From Candidatus Sphingomonas colombiensis (GTDB taxonomy: Bacteria > Pseudomonadota > Alphaproteobacteria > Sphingomonadales > Sphingomonadaceae): a stretch of DNA of 64,000 nucleotides. The notes under the pieces were generated by a model that saw nothing but the letters and a program-made list of their open reading frames with translations, was not told the origin of the DNA and searched no databases. Both the position numbers and the translations under genes were made by a program. The DNA is taken from assembly GCA_029202845.1 (NCBI GenBank), contig CP119315.1, positions 3,627,001-3,691,000 on the forward strand, written 5' to 3'. Of this stretch, positions 17,793 through 26,286 are shown in pieces (positions within the stretch are counted from its first letter, which is position 1; each line of letters opens with the position of its first letter).

Positions 17793-19189
17793 TCTGCTGT
17801 TCCTCCCTGGCGCCGATCGACAACGACCACACCGTTCTTCATCACGAAATTGACGTGTTGCAGGCGGCCGATATCCGCGAGCGGATCTCCGCTCACCGCG
17901 ATAATATCGGCATATCTTCCCGCCCGGACCGACCCTATTTTGTCGGCCGCACCGAGCAGATCGGCGGCATTTCCCGTGGCAGCCAATATGGCATCCATCG
18001 GGGACATCCCGGCTCGGTCCACCATCAGGACGAACTCGCGCGCCTGCGCGACGCCGTGCGGCGACATATCGGTGCCAAAGGCGATCTTCACGCCAGCGCG
18101 ATAAGCCGCCGCGAGATTGCGAACCATGACGGGCGCCGTCGCCTTCGCCTTAGCAACGCTTTCGGCTTCGAAGACGCCGGGATGCGTATCCATGAACTCC
18201 ACCCCCGCGACGCCGGCGAGCAGGGTCGGAACCAGATACACGCCATGCGCCTTCATCAGCGCATAGGATTCGGCATCGGCGAACGTCCCGTGCTCGATCG
18301 AATCCACGCCAAGCCGCACGGCCGCATCGATCGCCTTCTTGCCATGAGCATGGGCGGCCACCTTCATGCCAAGCGCGTGCGCGGTGGCGACCGCCGCCGC
18401 GACCTCGTCATCCGCCATCGCTTTCGCCTGCGGATCATCGCCCAGCGAAATTACGCCGCCGCTCACCATCAGTTTGATCAGATCGGCGCCGCGCATACGT
18501 TGCAGCCGCACGGCGCGGCGCGCGCTTTCGGGGCCGTCGATCACCGCTTCGCGCTCGAACGTTCCGGACATGTCGGCCCGCGCCAGTTCCGGTATCAGGC
18601 CAGCTGCAGGATCGGCGTGGCCGCCGGTCGGGCTGAGCGCCATCCCCGACACCCACATGCGGGGGCCGGGAATCAATCCTTTCTCGATCGCGCGCTTGAG
18701 CGCGATGTCCGTGCCAGCGGGTGCCATGAGATTGCGGATCGACGTGAAGCCCGCCTCAAGCTCCCGTCGCGCCTCCGGCACGGATTGGAACGCGATATCG
18801 AGCGGCGTCTCCATTACGCTGCGCGCAATGCGACTACCGGCGCCGTCCGCTTGCGTAATGTGGACATGGCTGTCGATCAGGCCGGGCAGAACCGTTTCAT
18901 TCGCGAGGTCGATCACCGTTGCAGCGGGATTCTCGATGAAACCGGGTTGAACCGAAACGATCCGCCCGTCCCTGATAACGACCGAGACCTTGTCGAGTAC
19001 CGTTTTCGATAAACCGTCGATCAGATGGCCCGCATGAATGATGGTCTCGGCCCCGGCACCCTGGGCAGTAATGGGCGCCGCCATTGGACGTGCGCCCGTT
19101 TGCTGAGCCAGCGAAAGGGCAAGCACCGTCACAGCAGCTCCAATGAATTTCACGCTGGATCCGCTGCCCGTCATCCCCGCTCCTCCCAA
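17789..19189 (-). CDS. Exported amidohydrolase (imidazolonepropionase-like/Xaa-Pro dipeptidase group)
   Basis: Binuclear metal hydrolase of 466 residues with a signal peptide near the N-terminus. Motifs in order are PGLIDSHVHIT (first two His), ADLIKLMVSGG (bridging carbamylated Lys), KVAAHAHGKKAID, SIEHGTF and AFGTDMSPHG (catalytic Asp). The end, VRAGRYADIIAVSGDPLADI, is the usual composite-domain strand. Start could be 19189 or 19174 (MTGSGSS). It is translationally coupled to the LVIVD gene and follows the TonB receptor; a dipeptide or cyclic amide substrate is plausible. Confidence 0.9.
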   Translation of the reverse strand: MGGAGMTGSGSSVKFIGAAVTVLALSLAQQTGARPMAAPITAQGAGAETIIHAGHLIDGLSKTVLDKVSVVIRDGRIVSVQPGFIENPAATVIDLANETVLPGLIDSHVHITQADGAGSRIARSVMETPLDIAFQSVPEARRELEAGFTSIRNLMAPAGTDIALKRAIEKGLIPGPRMWVSGMALSPTGGHADPAAGLIPELARADMSGTFEREAVIDGPESARRAVRLQRMRGADLIKLMVSGGVISLGDDPQAKAMADDEVAAAVATAHALGMKVAAHAHGKKAIDAAVRLGVDSIEHGTFADAESYALMKAHGVYLVPTLLAGVAGVEFMDTHPGVFEAESVAKAKATAPVMVRNLAAAYRAGVKIAFGTDMSPHGVAQAREFVLMVDRAGMSPMDAILAATGNAADLLGAADKIGSVRAGRYADIIAVSGDPLADIGRLQHVNFVMKNGVVVVDRRQGGTAE

Positions 19190-19298
19190 AAGCTATTCTT
19201 ACCGAAGCCGATGCGCTCGGACTGATCAATCGCCAAGCCACACGGTTCAAAAAATACGACACCCACCGTCGTTAACGCCGGTGGGTGTCGGCCCCGGC

Positions 19299-21566
19299 TC
19301 AATATTTGTAACGAACCGTCAGCCCCCAGGTGCGCGGCACGCCGAGCTTACCGTATGATGCACCGAAGATCTGGAAGAGCTGTGAGATGTTCAGCTTGTT
19401 CTGCAGGTTCTTGCCCCACAGTTCCACGTTCCAGTGGCTGCCGCGCGGTTCGAATAACAGCGAGGCGGTCAGATCCGACTGCGGCGGCACCAGTTCCAGC
19501 GGATTGTTGGTGATATAGCCATAATAGGATGAGGTACGGCTGTATGCGCCACGCAGCGTCGCATCCATCGCATCGCTGATACCAACCGTATAGGCCGCCC
19601 CCGCCATCCATTTGGTCGACGGCACCAGCGGCAGCTTATGCCCGGACTGGTCGACGCCCTGCACGACCAGCGTATCGACCCGCGAATCCTGGTAGCTGAA
19701 ATTACCATAGAGCTGGAAGTTGCGTACCGGGAAAGCTTGGAATTCCATTTCGACGCCCTGATTGTGCGTCTTGCCGGCATTGCCCGTGACGACAATATTC
19801 GGACCGCCCGGGATCGGTGATGGAATAACCTCCGACACCTGAAGGTTGGTATATTCAAGCTTGAACGCAGAAATGTTCAACCGTGCGCGATGATTGAACA
19901 GATCGGCCTTGAACCCGGCCTCATAGTTCCAGACCTTTTCTTCGATATATGGCGTTTCGGCGGAAAGTTTTTCGTTGGAGACATCGTTGAAACCACCGCT
20001 CTTGAACCCTTGCGATACGGTCGCATAGAGGAACACCGATGGCGTCGCTTGGTAGTTTATCGTGAAGCTCGGCGTCGCCGCCTGGAATGTTTTCTTACCG
20101 GCGGCATTGAACGTCGGCACCGTAACACCGTTCACTGTAAATGGCGCGCCATAGCTCTTGCCCGATGGCGTTTCCGTGAACTCCTTGTGATCGCTGCTCC
20201 AGCGCAATCCAGCCTGCAACTTCAGCTTATCGGTGATATTGTAGCTGACGTTACCAAATAGCGCGAAAGCGTCCGTAGTTCCCGTTGAGTCGTAACGAGT
20301 CCGCCCGTTAAACCCGTAATAGTTGTTGAACTGAAAATCGACGATCGCGGTGTGGATCGAACGCTCGTGGAAATAGTAAGCACCGAGCAGCCAGCGGAAC
20401 GCTGAATCATTGTCCGACGCCAGCCGGAATTCCTGCGAATATTGCCGCGTGCGATAGTCGTCTTCCTGCGTAAACAGGATATTGCTGAGCGCGGAATTGA
20501 TCGCGGGCGGCCCGATCGGCGCAGGCTGGGTGCCCGTCGAGGGCGAGCGCGAAGCCAGCGTACCGTAACGATAAGCGGTGACCGAGGTGAAATTGCCGAT
20601 CGGCGTATTCCAGTCGACATTCAGACTACCGCCCGAATTGTTGATATTGCCGAAGCCATTGTCGTTGGCACCATTGCCGACGCGTGGATTGGCATATGGC
20701 GCACCGGAATAGGGACCGCGCACCGCAGTGACCCACCAAGACCCGGTTCCGCGCCGGACCGTCGTGTCAAGGTTGAGCGTGATGTCGAGATTGCTGGTGG
20801 GCGTGAAGCGCAGGGCGGCGCTGACACCCGTCATCCGCTGATCATCGATGCCGCTGTGGGTGGTGGTGTTATAGTCGTAACCGTCATGGTTACGCGTCGT
20901 CACCGCCACCTTGGCATAGACGTTGTCGGCGATCTCACCCGAAATGTACCCGCCGGCGTCGCGCGTATTGTAATTGCCGACCGTCACCTCGCCGCCAGCG
21001 CGCGTCTCCGGCCCCGGCTTGGTGCTGTAGAAGGAAATTGCGCCGCCGATCGTATTGCGACCGAACAAGGTGCCCTGCGGGCCGCGCAACACCTCGACGC
21101 GCTCGATATCCATGAAATCTGTGTTCACGAGGAACGGACGGCCGAAATAGGCTTCGTTCACGAACACGCCGACCGATCCGTCCGCCGTTGCCGAACGGTT
21201 GTTGGCATTGCCGAGGCCGCGGATCGTGTAATTGGTGATGCCAACCTGGGTCGAATAGATTTGCAGGCCGGGCACCTGAAATTTCAAGTCGTCCGTGTTC
21301 TGGATACCGCGCGCCTGAAGATCGGCGGCGGAAAGCGCGGTGACCGCAACGGGCACACGCTGCGCGCTTTCCTCACGCCGGGTCGCGGTCACGATAATGT
21401 CGCTGACCTGGCCCTGCTTCGTCGCGGCTGCCTCGTCCGGCTGGCTCTGTGTCGCCGCCGGCTGCTCCTCCGCGAAGGCCGGGGTCGCCCCGATAGCACC
21501 AAGCCCGGAAAGGATTGCCGTGGACACCAGCCACGACGATTTCACCCCATGTTTCATTTCGCTCAT
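19299..21566 (-). CDS. TonB-dependent outer-membrane receptor
   Basis: Receptor of 755 residues with a signal peptide ending about TPAFA. The TonB box region is DIIVTATRREES, the plug domain has VEVLRGPQGTLFGRNTIGGAI, and a beta-barrel closes with a C-terminal aromatic (RYKY). It imports an unknown large or scarce compound through the outer membrane. It lies 214 bp downstream of the 3-HAA dioxygenase gene and upstream of the amidohydrolase/LVIVD pair, so it may serve either cluster. The start may be 21566 or the ATG at 21557 (MKHGVKSS). Confidence 0.95.
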   Translation of the reverse strand: MSEMKHGVKSSWLVSTAILSGLGAIGATPAFAEEQPAATQSQPDEAAATKQGQVSDIIVTATRREESAQRVPVAVTALSAADLQARGIQNTDDLKFQVPGLQIYSTQVGITNYTIRGLGNANNRSATADGSVGVFVNEAYFGRPFLVNTDFMDIERVEVLRGPQGTLFGRNTIGGAISFYSTKPGPETRAGGEVTVGNYNTRDAGGYISGEIADNVYAKVAVTTRNHDGYDYNTTTHSGIDDQRMTGVSAALRFTPTSNLDITLNLDTTVRRGTGSWWVTAVRGPYSGAPYANPRVGNGANDNGFGNINNSGGSLNVDWNTPIGNFTSVTAYRYGTLASRSPSTGTQPAPIGPPAINSALSNILFTQEDDYRTRQYSQEFRLASDNDSAFRWLLGAYYFHERSIHTAIVDFQFNNYYGFNGRTRYDSTGTTDAFALFGNVSYNITDKLKLQAGLRWSSDHKEFTETPSGKSYGAPFTVNGVTVPTFNAAGKKTFQAATPSFTINYQATPSVFLYATVSQGFKSGGFNDVSNEKLSAETPYIEEKVWNYEAGFKADLFNHRARLNISAFKLEYTNLQVSEVIPSPIPGGPNIVVTGNAGKTHNQGVEMEFQAFPVRNFQLYGNFSYQDSRVDTLVVQGVDQSGHKLPLVPSTKWMAGAAYTVGISDAMDATLRGAYSRTSSYYGYITNNPLELVPPQSDLTASLLFEPRGSHWNVELWGKNLQNKLNISQLFQIFGASYGKLGVPRTWGLTVRYKY

Positions 21567-21780
21567 CCTCCCCGCCCCCGTATTCGTCTGGTAAGGCCTG
21601 AGCTAAATCTGGAAGAGACGTCTATGATCAGCAAATAATAGATCGCATTGCTGATATAACGGAATTGTCATATTCGATCGGTGCCCGACAACGGGGATTG
21701 CGGCAAACGCGAAAGCGCCGCGCGCGTAATCCGCACACGGCGCTTTCCAATATTTTCTTATCTTTATATGATCTTGTGGA

Positions 21781-22320
21781 CTATTTGACCGCAACACGCC
21801 CCGGATGCACCGTTCCGCATTTGCCGCAGGTGCGCAATTCTTCGCTCGCATAGAAAGCGTCGAATAGCGGTGGCAGATCGGCAACGATGCTCTTCAATTG
21901 CACCTCGACGCGATGCACCACTTCGCCGCAGCCGTCGCAATACCATTGGAACGCATCGATCAGCCCCTCCGGCCGCTGACGTTCGATCACCAGCCCGACG
22001 CTGCCCGGCACCGATCGCTGCGGCGAATGCGGCACGAACGGCGGCAACAAGAATATCTCGCCCTCGCGGATCGGCATGTCCTCGGGCTTCCCGTCGACCC
22101 ATAGCCGCAACACCATGTCGCCCTGCAACTGGTAGAAAAACTCCTCCAGCGGATCGACATGATAATCGCTGCGCTGGTTCGGGCCGCCGACCACCGTGAC
22201 GATGAAATCGCTGTCCTGCCAGATCTGGGCATTGCCGACCGGCGGTTTCAACCGATCGCGATGCGCCTCGATCCAGCCCTTGAAATCGAACGGACGACCG
22301 TAACGCAGAACGTCACTCAT
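21781..22320 (-). CDS. nbaC: 3-hydroxyanthranilate 3,4-dioxygenase
   Basis: Cupin-fold non-heme iron dioxygenase of 179 residues that opens 3-hydroxyanthranilate to 2-amino-3-carboxymuconate semialdehyde. Iron ligands fit His54, Glu60 and His98; substrate Arg residues fit Arg50 and Arg102 with Glu113. This is the bacterial set shifted by three positions. The C-terminal rubredoxin-like site is CDGC (128-131) and CGKC (165-168). It is the last gene of the nba unit and its start overlaps the deaminase stop by 4 bp. Confidence 0.96.
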   Translation of the reverse strand: MSDVLRYGRPFDFKGWIEAHRDRLKPPVGNAQIWQDSDFIVTVVGGPNQRSDYHVDPLEEFFYQLQGDMVLRLWVDGKPEDMPIREGEIFLLPPFVPHSPQRSVPGSVGLVIERQRPEGLIDAFQWYCDGCGEVVHRVEVQLKSIVADLPPLFDAFYASEELRTCGKCGTVHPGRVAVK

Positions 22321-22748
22321 ACGGATGCTCCCTGTTGCGGCGCATAGGCGACCGCCTTGATCTCGATCAGCAGGTGCGGATGCGGCAATTGATGAACCGC
22401 GACGGTGGTGCGCGCCGGGCCGCTCTCGTCGAAATAGCTGCCGTACACTTCGTTATACCCGCCGAAATCGTTCATATTGACGAGGAAGGCACTCACCTCC
22501 ACCACGTCTGCCAGCGTCGCGCCCGCATCGGCGAGGATATCGCGGATATTGTCGATCACCGCGCGCGTCTGCTCGCGGATATCGAGCGACACGGTGCCCA
22601 TCGCGTCCGCTGCGGCGCCCGCGATACTGTTATCCGGCCGGCGCGCGCTGGTGCCGGAAACGAAGATGAAATCACCCGCGCGGCGAAAATGCGGGAAGCG
22701 TCCGCGCGGCTTCGCCTTGCCGGGGATGACCCGCCCTTCCCCGCTCAT
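22317..22748 (-). CDS. nbaF: 2-aminomuconate deaminase, RidA family
   Basis: RidA/YjgF-fold protein of 143 residues beginning MSGEGRVIPGKAKPRGRFPH. FVSGTSARRPDN and VEVSAFLVNMNDF lead to a conserved C-terminal RTTVAVHQLPHPHLLIEIKA. In the 3-hydroxyanthranilate pathway this family removes ammonia from 2-aminomuconate to give 4-oxalocrotonate; the assignment rests on the neighbours. The ATG at 22748 overlaps the preceding gene by 4 bp; a longer open frame reaching 23156 is antisense-like noise. Confidence 0.9.
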   Translation of the reverse strand: MSGEGRVIPGKAKPRGRFPHFRRAGDFIFVSGTSARRPDNSIAGAAADAMGTVSLDIREQTRAVIDNIRDILADAGATLADVVEVSAFLVNMNDFGGYNEVYGSYFDESGPARTTVAVHQLPHPHLLIEIKAVAYAPQQGASV

Positions 22749-23524
22749 GCCACCGATCCTTCGAGTGCGATATCGACCGTAGCCATGCCCTCCGTCTCCA
22801 ATCGCACACGATTGCCGGCACGTATCGCTTCCGCCGGAGTGGCCGCGCCGAGCAGCACCGTCCATCCCGCCTCCAGCGTGAATCCGGCCTCTCCCGCCAG
22901 CCGGGCGGCCGCGACCAGCGAGCGCTGTGGGTGCCCGAAGATCGCAGCACTCGATCCGAACTGCACCGGCGCGCCGTCGATGCTCATCACCATGCCGAGA
23001 TTGGCGACGTCGATATCCGGCCGCTGCCACCCGCCCACGACGAAGGCGGAAGACGAGGCATTGTCCGCCACCACATCGGCAAGCGAGAAACGGAAATCGC
23101 GATAGCGGCTGTCGATGATCTCCAGCGCGGGTGCGACTGCCTCCACCGCCGCCCACGCCTCCAATGCAGTGACGCGGCCGGCGAGCGGCGCCTTCAGCCG
23201 CACCGCCAGCTCCGGCTCAATGCGCGGATGGATGAAGCGCGCGGCGGGCACGCTCCCGCCATCCGCCAGCATCATCGCATCGGTCAGCCAACCCCAAATG
23301 AGATCACTCACTCCCATTTGCGCCATCTTGGCCCGGCTGGTGAAACCCATCTTCATGCCGACGATCCACTCGCCGCGCGCAAGCCGCCGATCGATCGAGG
23401 CGCGCGCGATGCGATAGGCGTTTGTTACGTCGAGTGCGGGGTGATCGAGCGAGATCTGTCCGATCGCGCTCGCCTGCGCGGCGGCGTCATCCAGCGCGAC
23501 GGCCAGTGCGGTGATATCGCTCAT
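22745..23524 (-). CDS. nbaG: 4-oxalocrotonate (2-oxo-3-hexenedioate) decarboxylase
   Basis: Protein of 259 residues of the fumarylacetoacetase/hydratase fold. It shows GMKMGFTSRAKMAQMGVSD and WGWLTDAM near residues 55-85, then PRIEPELAVRL and ADNASSSAFVVGG. The K-M-G-x-T-S-x-A-K-M-x-Q-M-G pattern marks the decarboxylase rather than the paralogous hydratase. It makes 2-oxopent-4-enoate and CO2, and is coupled to the aldolase gene by 4 bp. Confidence 0.9.
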   Translation of the reverse strand: MSDITALAVALDDAAAQASAIGQISLDHPALDVTNAYRIARASIDRRLARGEWIVGMKMGFTSRAKMAQMGVSDLIWGWLTDAMMLADGGSVPAARFIHPRIEPELAVRLKAPLAGRVTALEAWAAVEAVAPALEIIDSRYRDFRFSLADVVADNASSSAFVVGGWQRPDIDVANLGMVMSIDGAPVQFGSSAAIFGHPQRSLVAAARLAGEAGFTLEAGWTVLLGAATPAEAIRAGNRVRLETEGMATVDIALEGSVA

Positions 23525-24555
23525 GCTTTTCCTCTCTCCCTGAGCATATCGAGTGCGACATCGACGATCATGTCTTCCTGTCCGCCGACCATTTTGCGGC
23601 GGCCGAGTTCGACGAGGATCGCGCGGGTGTCGAGGCCATAGGTTTCGGCGGCCTTTTCGGCGTGGCGCAGGAAGCTTGAGTAGACCCCGGCATAGCCCAG
23701 CGCGAGCGTCTCGCGGTCGACGCGGACCGGGCGATCCTGCAACGGCCGCACCAGATCCTCCGCCGCATCCATCAGCGCCATCACGTCGCAGCCGTGGTTC
23801 CAGCCCTTGCGATCGGCGGCGGCGACGAACACTTCGAGCGGCGCATTGCCCGCGCCAGCGCCCATGCCGGCGAGGCTTGCGTCGATCCGCACCGCGCCTT
23901 CCTGCGCCGCGACGATCGAGTTCGCCACACCGAGCGACAGGTTATGGTGCGCGTGCATCCCGCGCTGCGTCTCGGGCTTCAACACCTTGTCATAGGCGCG
24001 CAAGCGATCGCGCACCCCGTCCATGTCGAGCGCGCCGCCGCTATCGGTGACATAGACGCATTGCGCGCCATAGCTCTCCATCAGCACCGCCTGCTTCGCC
24101 AGCGCCTCGGCGTCGATCATGTGGCTCATCATCAGGAAGCCCGACACGTCCATGCCGAGATCGCGCGCGATGCCGATATGCTGTTTCGAGACATCCGCCT
24201 CGGTGCAATGCGTCGCCACCCGCACCGATCGCACGCCTAGATCGTAAGCGCGGCGCAACTCCTCCACCGTGCCGACGCCGGGCAGGATCAGCGTGGTCAG
24301 CACCGAACGCGTCAGCACCTCCGCCACCGCCTCCAGCCATTCCCAGTCGGTATGCGCGCCAAAGCCATAGTTGAAGCTCGCGCCGCTCAGGCCATCGCCA
24401 TGCGCCACCTCGATCGCATCGACCCCCGCGGTATCGAGCGCCGCCGCGATGCTGCGGACATGATCGAGGCCATACATGTGGCGGATCGCGTGCATCCCGT
24501 CGCGCAGCGTCACATCCTGGATGTAGAGCTTCTGCGTGTTGACGTCGAAGGTCAT
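23521..24555 (-). CDS. nbaI: 4-hydroxy-2-oxovalerate aldolase
   Basis: Class II pyruvate aldolase of 344 residues of the BphI/DmpG type: QDVTLRDGMHAIRHMY with the Arg-Asp catalytic pair, AHGDGLSGASFNYGFG, and metal ligands in MHAHHNLSLGVANS. It cleaves 4-hydroxy-2-oxovalerate to pyruvate and acetaldehyde, which is channelled to the partner dehydrogenase encoded just upstream. A 4-bp overlap with that gene supports the complex. Confidence 0.96.
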   Translation of the reverse strand: MTFDVNTQKLYIQDVTLRDGMHAIRHMYGLDHVRSIAAALDTAGVDAIEVAHGDGLSGASFNYGFGAHTDWEWLEAVAEVLTRSVLTTLILPGVGTVEELRRAYDLGVRSVRVATHCTEADVSKQHIGIARDLGMDVSGFLMMSHMIDAEALAKQAVLMESYGAQCVYVTDSGGALDMDGVRDRLRAYDKVLKPETQRGMHAHHNLSLGVANSIVAAQEGAVRIDASLAGMGAGAGNAPLEVFVAAADRKGWNHGCDVMALMDAAEDLVRPLQDRPVRVDRETLALGYAGVYSSFLRHAEKAAETYGLDTRAILVELGRRKMVGGQEDMIVDVALDMLRERGKA

Positions 24556-25499
24556 GCCGCCGCCCTCCGATCGAGAATGCGCTGGGCGAGCAGCTCGCCG
24601 GTCGCCTTGGCCGCCGCGGTCATGATGTCGAGGTTGCCCGAATAGCTCGGCAAATAATCGCCCGCCCCTTCCACTTCGAGGAAGATCGAGGTCTTGATGC
24701 CGGTGAAATCGCCCATGCCGGGGATCTTCAATCGGTTGTTGTCGCCATAACGCTCGAACTGCACCGCCTGCTTGAGGCGATAGCCCGGCACATAGCCCTG
24801 CACCTTCGCCACCATCGCCTCCACCGAGGCGCGGATCGCATCCTCGTCGCCGCCTTCGGACAAGGTGAACACCGTGTCGCGCATGATCATCGGCGGCTCG
24901 GCGGGGTTCAAAATGATGATCGCCTTGCCCTTCGTCGCGCCGCCGACCGCCTCGATCGCGCGCGCGGTGGTGCGGGTGAACTCGTCGATATTGGCGCGTG
25001 TCCCCGGCCCGGCCGAGCGCGACGAAACCGACGCGACGATCTCGGCATAATGGACCGTCGCCACCTGCGCGACCGCCGCGACCATCGGGATCGTCGCCTG
25101 CCCGCCGCAGGTCACCATGTTGACGTTGGGCTGATCGAGGTTGGCGTCGCCGTTGACGGTCGGGATCGTGAACGGCCCGATCGCCGCCGGCGTCAGATCC
25201 ACCACCTGCTTGCCATCGGCGCGCAACGCCTCGTCATGCAGCTTGTGCGCATAGGCCGAGGTCGCGTCGAACGCGATGCCGATCTCCGGGTAACACGCGA
25301 GCTTCTTCAGCCCCTCGATCCCCTCATGCGTCGTCGCGACGCCACGCTCGCGCGCCATCGCCAGCCCCTCCGACGCAGGATCGATCCCGACCACCGCGAC
25401 CAGCTCCATATTCTGCGGATATTTGAGCATCTTCATCATCAGATCGGTCCCAATGTTACCCGAACCAATGATCGCCGCTTTCACCTTGCTCACGCTCAT
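24552..25499 (-). CDS. nbaJ: Acetaldehyde dehydrogenase (acylating)
   Basis: CoA-dependent NAD enzyme of 315 residues of the BphJ/DmpF type. The N-terminal Rossmann motif is AIIGSGNIGTDLMMKML, the catalytic Cys is in MVTCGGQATIPMV, and SRSAGPGTRANIDEFT follows. It converts acetaldehyde to acetyl-CoA. The ATG at 25499 (MSVSKVK) is the natural start; an upstream open frame to 25748 is unrelated. It is 5 bp from the hydratase gene. Confidence 0.96.
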   Translation of the reverse strand: MSVSKVKAAIIGSGNIGTDLMMKMLKYPQNMELVAVVGIDPASEGLAMARERGVATTHEGIEGLKKLACYPEIGIAFDATSAYAHKLHDEALRADGKQVVDLTPAAIGPFTIPTVNGDANLDQPNVNMVTCGGQATIPMVAAVAQVATVHYAEIVASVSSRSAGPGTRANIDEFTRTTARAIEAVGGATKGKAIIILNPAEPPMIMRDTVFTLSEGGDEDAIRASVEAMVAKVQGYVPGYRLKQAVQFERYGDNNRLKIPGMGDFTGIKTSIFLEVEGAGDYLPSYSGNLDIMTAAAKATGELLAQRILDRRAAA

Positions 25500-25504
25500 T
25501 CCCC

Positions 25505-26284
25505 TCAGACGAACCGCGCCGCGACCGAGCCGAGCCCGTTGATCCGCACCCCGATCAGATCGCCGCGCACGACGGGCACCATCGGCCCGAGCGCGCCCGA
25601 CAGGATCACATCGCCCGCGCGCAGCGGCCGCCCCGCGCGCGCCATGACATCGGCCAGCCAGCGCGCCGCGTTGAGCGGATTGCCGAGGCACGCCTGCCCA
25701 ACCCCGGTCGAAACCGGCTCGCCGTTTTTCTCCAGCACCATGCCGCACATGCGCAGATCGAGCGCCGACAGCGGGCGCGGTGTCGCCCCCAGTACGAACG
25801 CGCCCGACGAAGCATTGTCGGCGATCGTATCGACGATGCCGATCTTCCAGTCAGCGATCCGGCTGCCGACGATCTCCAGACACGGCAACGCGAAGGCGGT
25901 GGCGGCGATCACATCGGCCACGCTGTTGCGCTCGTTATCCAGATCGGCACCGAGCACCAGCGCCACCTCGGCCTCGATGCGCGGTTGCAACACCGCGTCG
26001 AGCGGTATGTCGGCGCGATCATCATAGCCCATGTCCGCGAACAGCATCCCGTAATCGGGCTGGTGCACACCCAGCATGTTCTGCACCGCAGCGGAGGTCA
26101 GCCCGATCTTGCGCCCGACCAGCCGCCGACCAGCCGCCAGCGCGATGCCAGTGTTGACCTCCTGCACGGCATAGGCCGCATCGAGGTCCCCCACGGGCAG
26201 CAGCGGCGCAACCGGGGCGATCGGAATGCCTCGCTCGGCCGCCTCGCGCAGCATCGCCGCGACGGTTTCGATCACATCGCTCAT
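25505..26284 (-). CDS. nbaH: 2-oxopent-4-enoate hydratase
   Basis: Hydratase of 259 residues, paralogous to the decarboxylase two genes downstream. It has GRKIGLTSAAVQNMLGVHQPDYG, MLFADM, RIEAEVALVLGADLD and DNASSGAFVLG. The K-I-G-L-T-S-A-A-V-Q form with LGVHQPD is typical for MhpD-type hydratases. It adds water to give 4-hydroxy-2-oxovalerate. It starts 2 bp after the dehydrogenase stop. Confidence 0.92.
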   Translation of the reverse strand: MSDVIETVAAMLREAAERGIPIAPVAPLLPVGDLDAAYAVQEVNTGIALAAGRRLVGRKIGLTSAAVQNMLGVHQPDYGMLFADMGYDDRADIPLDAVLQPRIEAEVALVLGADLDNERNSVADVIAATAFALPCLEIVGSRIADWKIGIVDTIADNASSGAFVLGATPRPLSALDLRMCGMVLEKNGEPVSTGVGQACLGNPLNAARWLADVMARAGRPLRAGDVILSGALGPMVPVVRGDLIGVRINGLGSVAARFV

Positions 26285-26286
26285 CG

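Noticed and set aside
22749..23156. N-terminal extension of the aminomuconate deaminase frame
   Set aside because: Runs inside the decarboxylase gene in another frame; the RidA domain starts at the ATG at 22748 with a 4-bp gene overlap.
22745..26284. Treating the two FAH-fold pathway genes as duplicate hydratases
   Set aside because: One carries the KMGFTSRAKMAQMG pattern of oxalocrotonate decarboxylase and the other the KIGLTSAAVQNMLGVHQPD pattern of the hydratase; both steps are needed.
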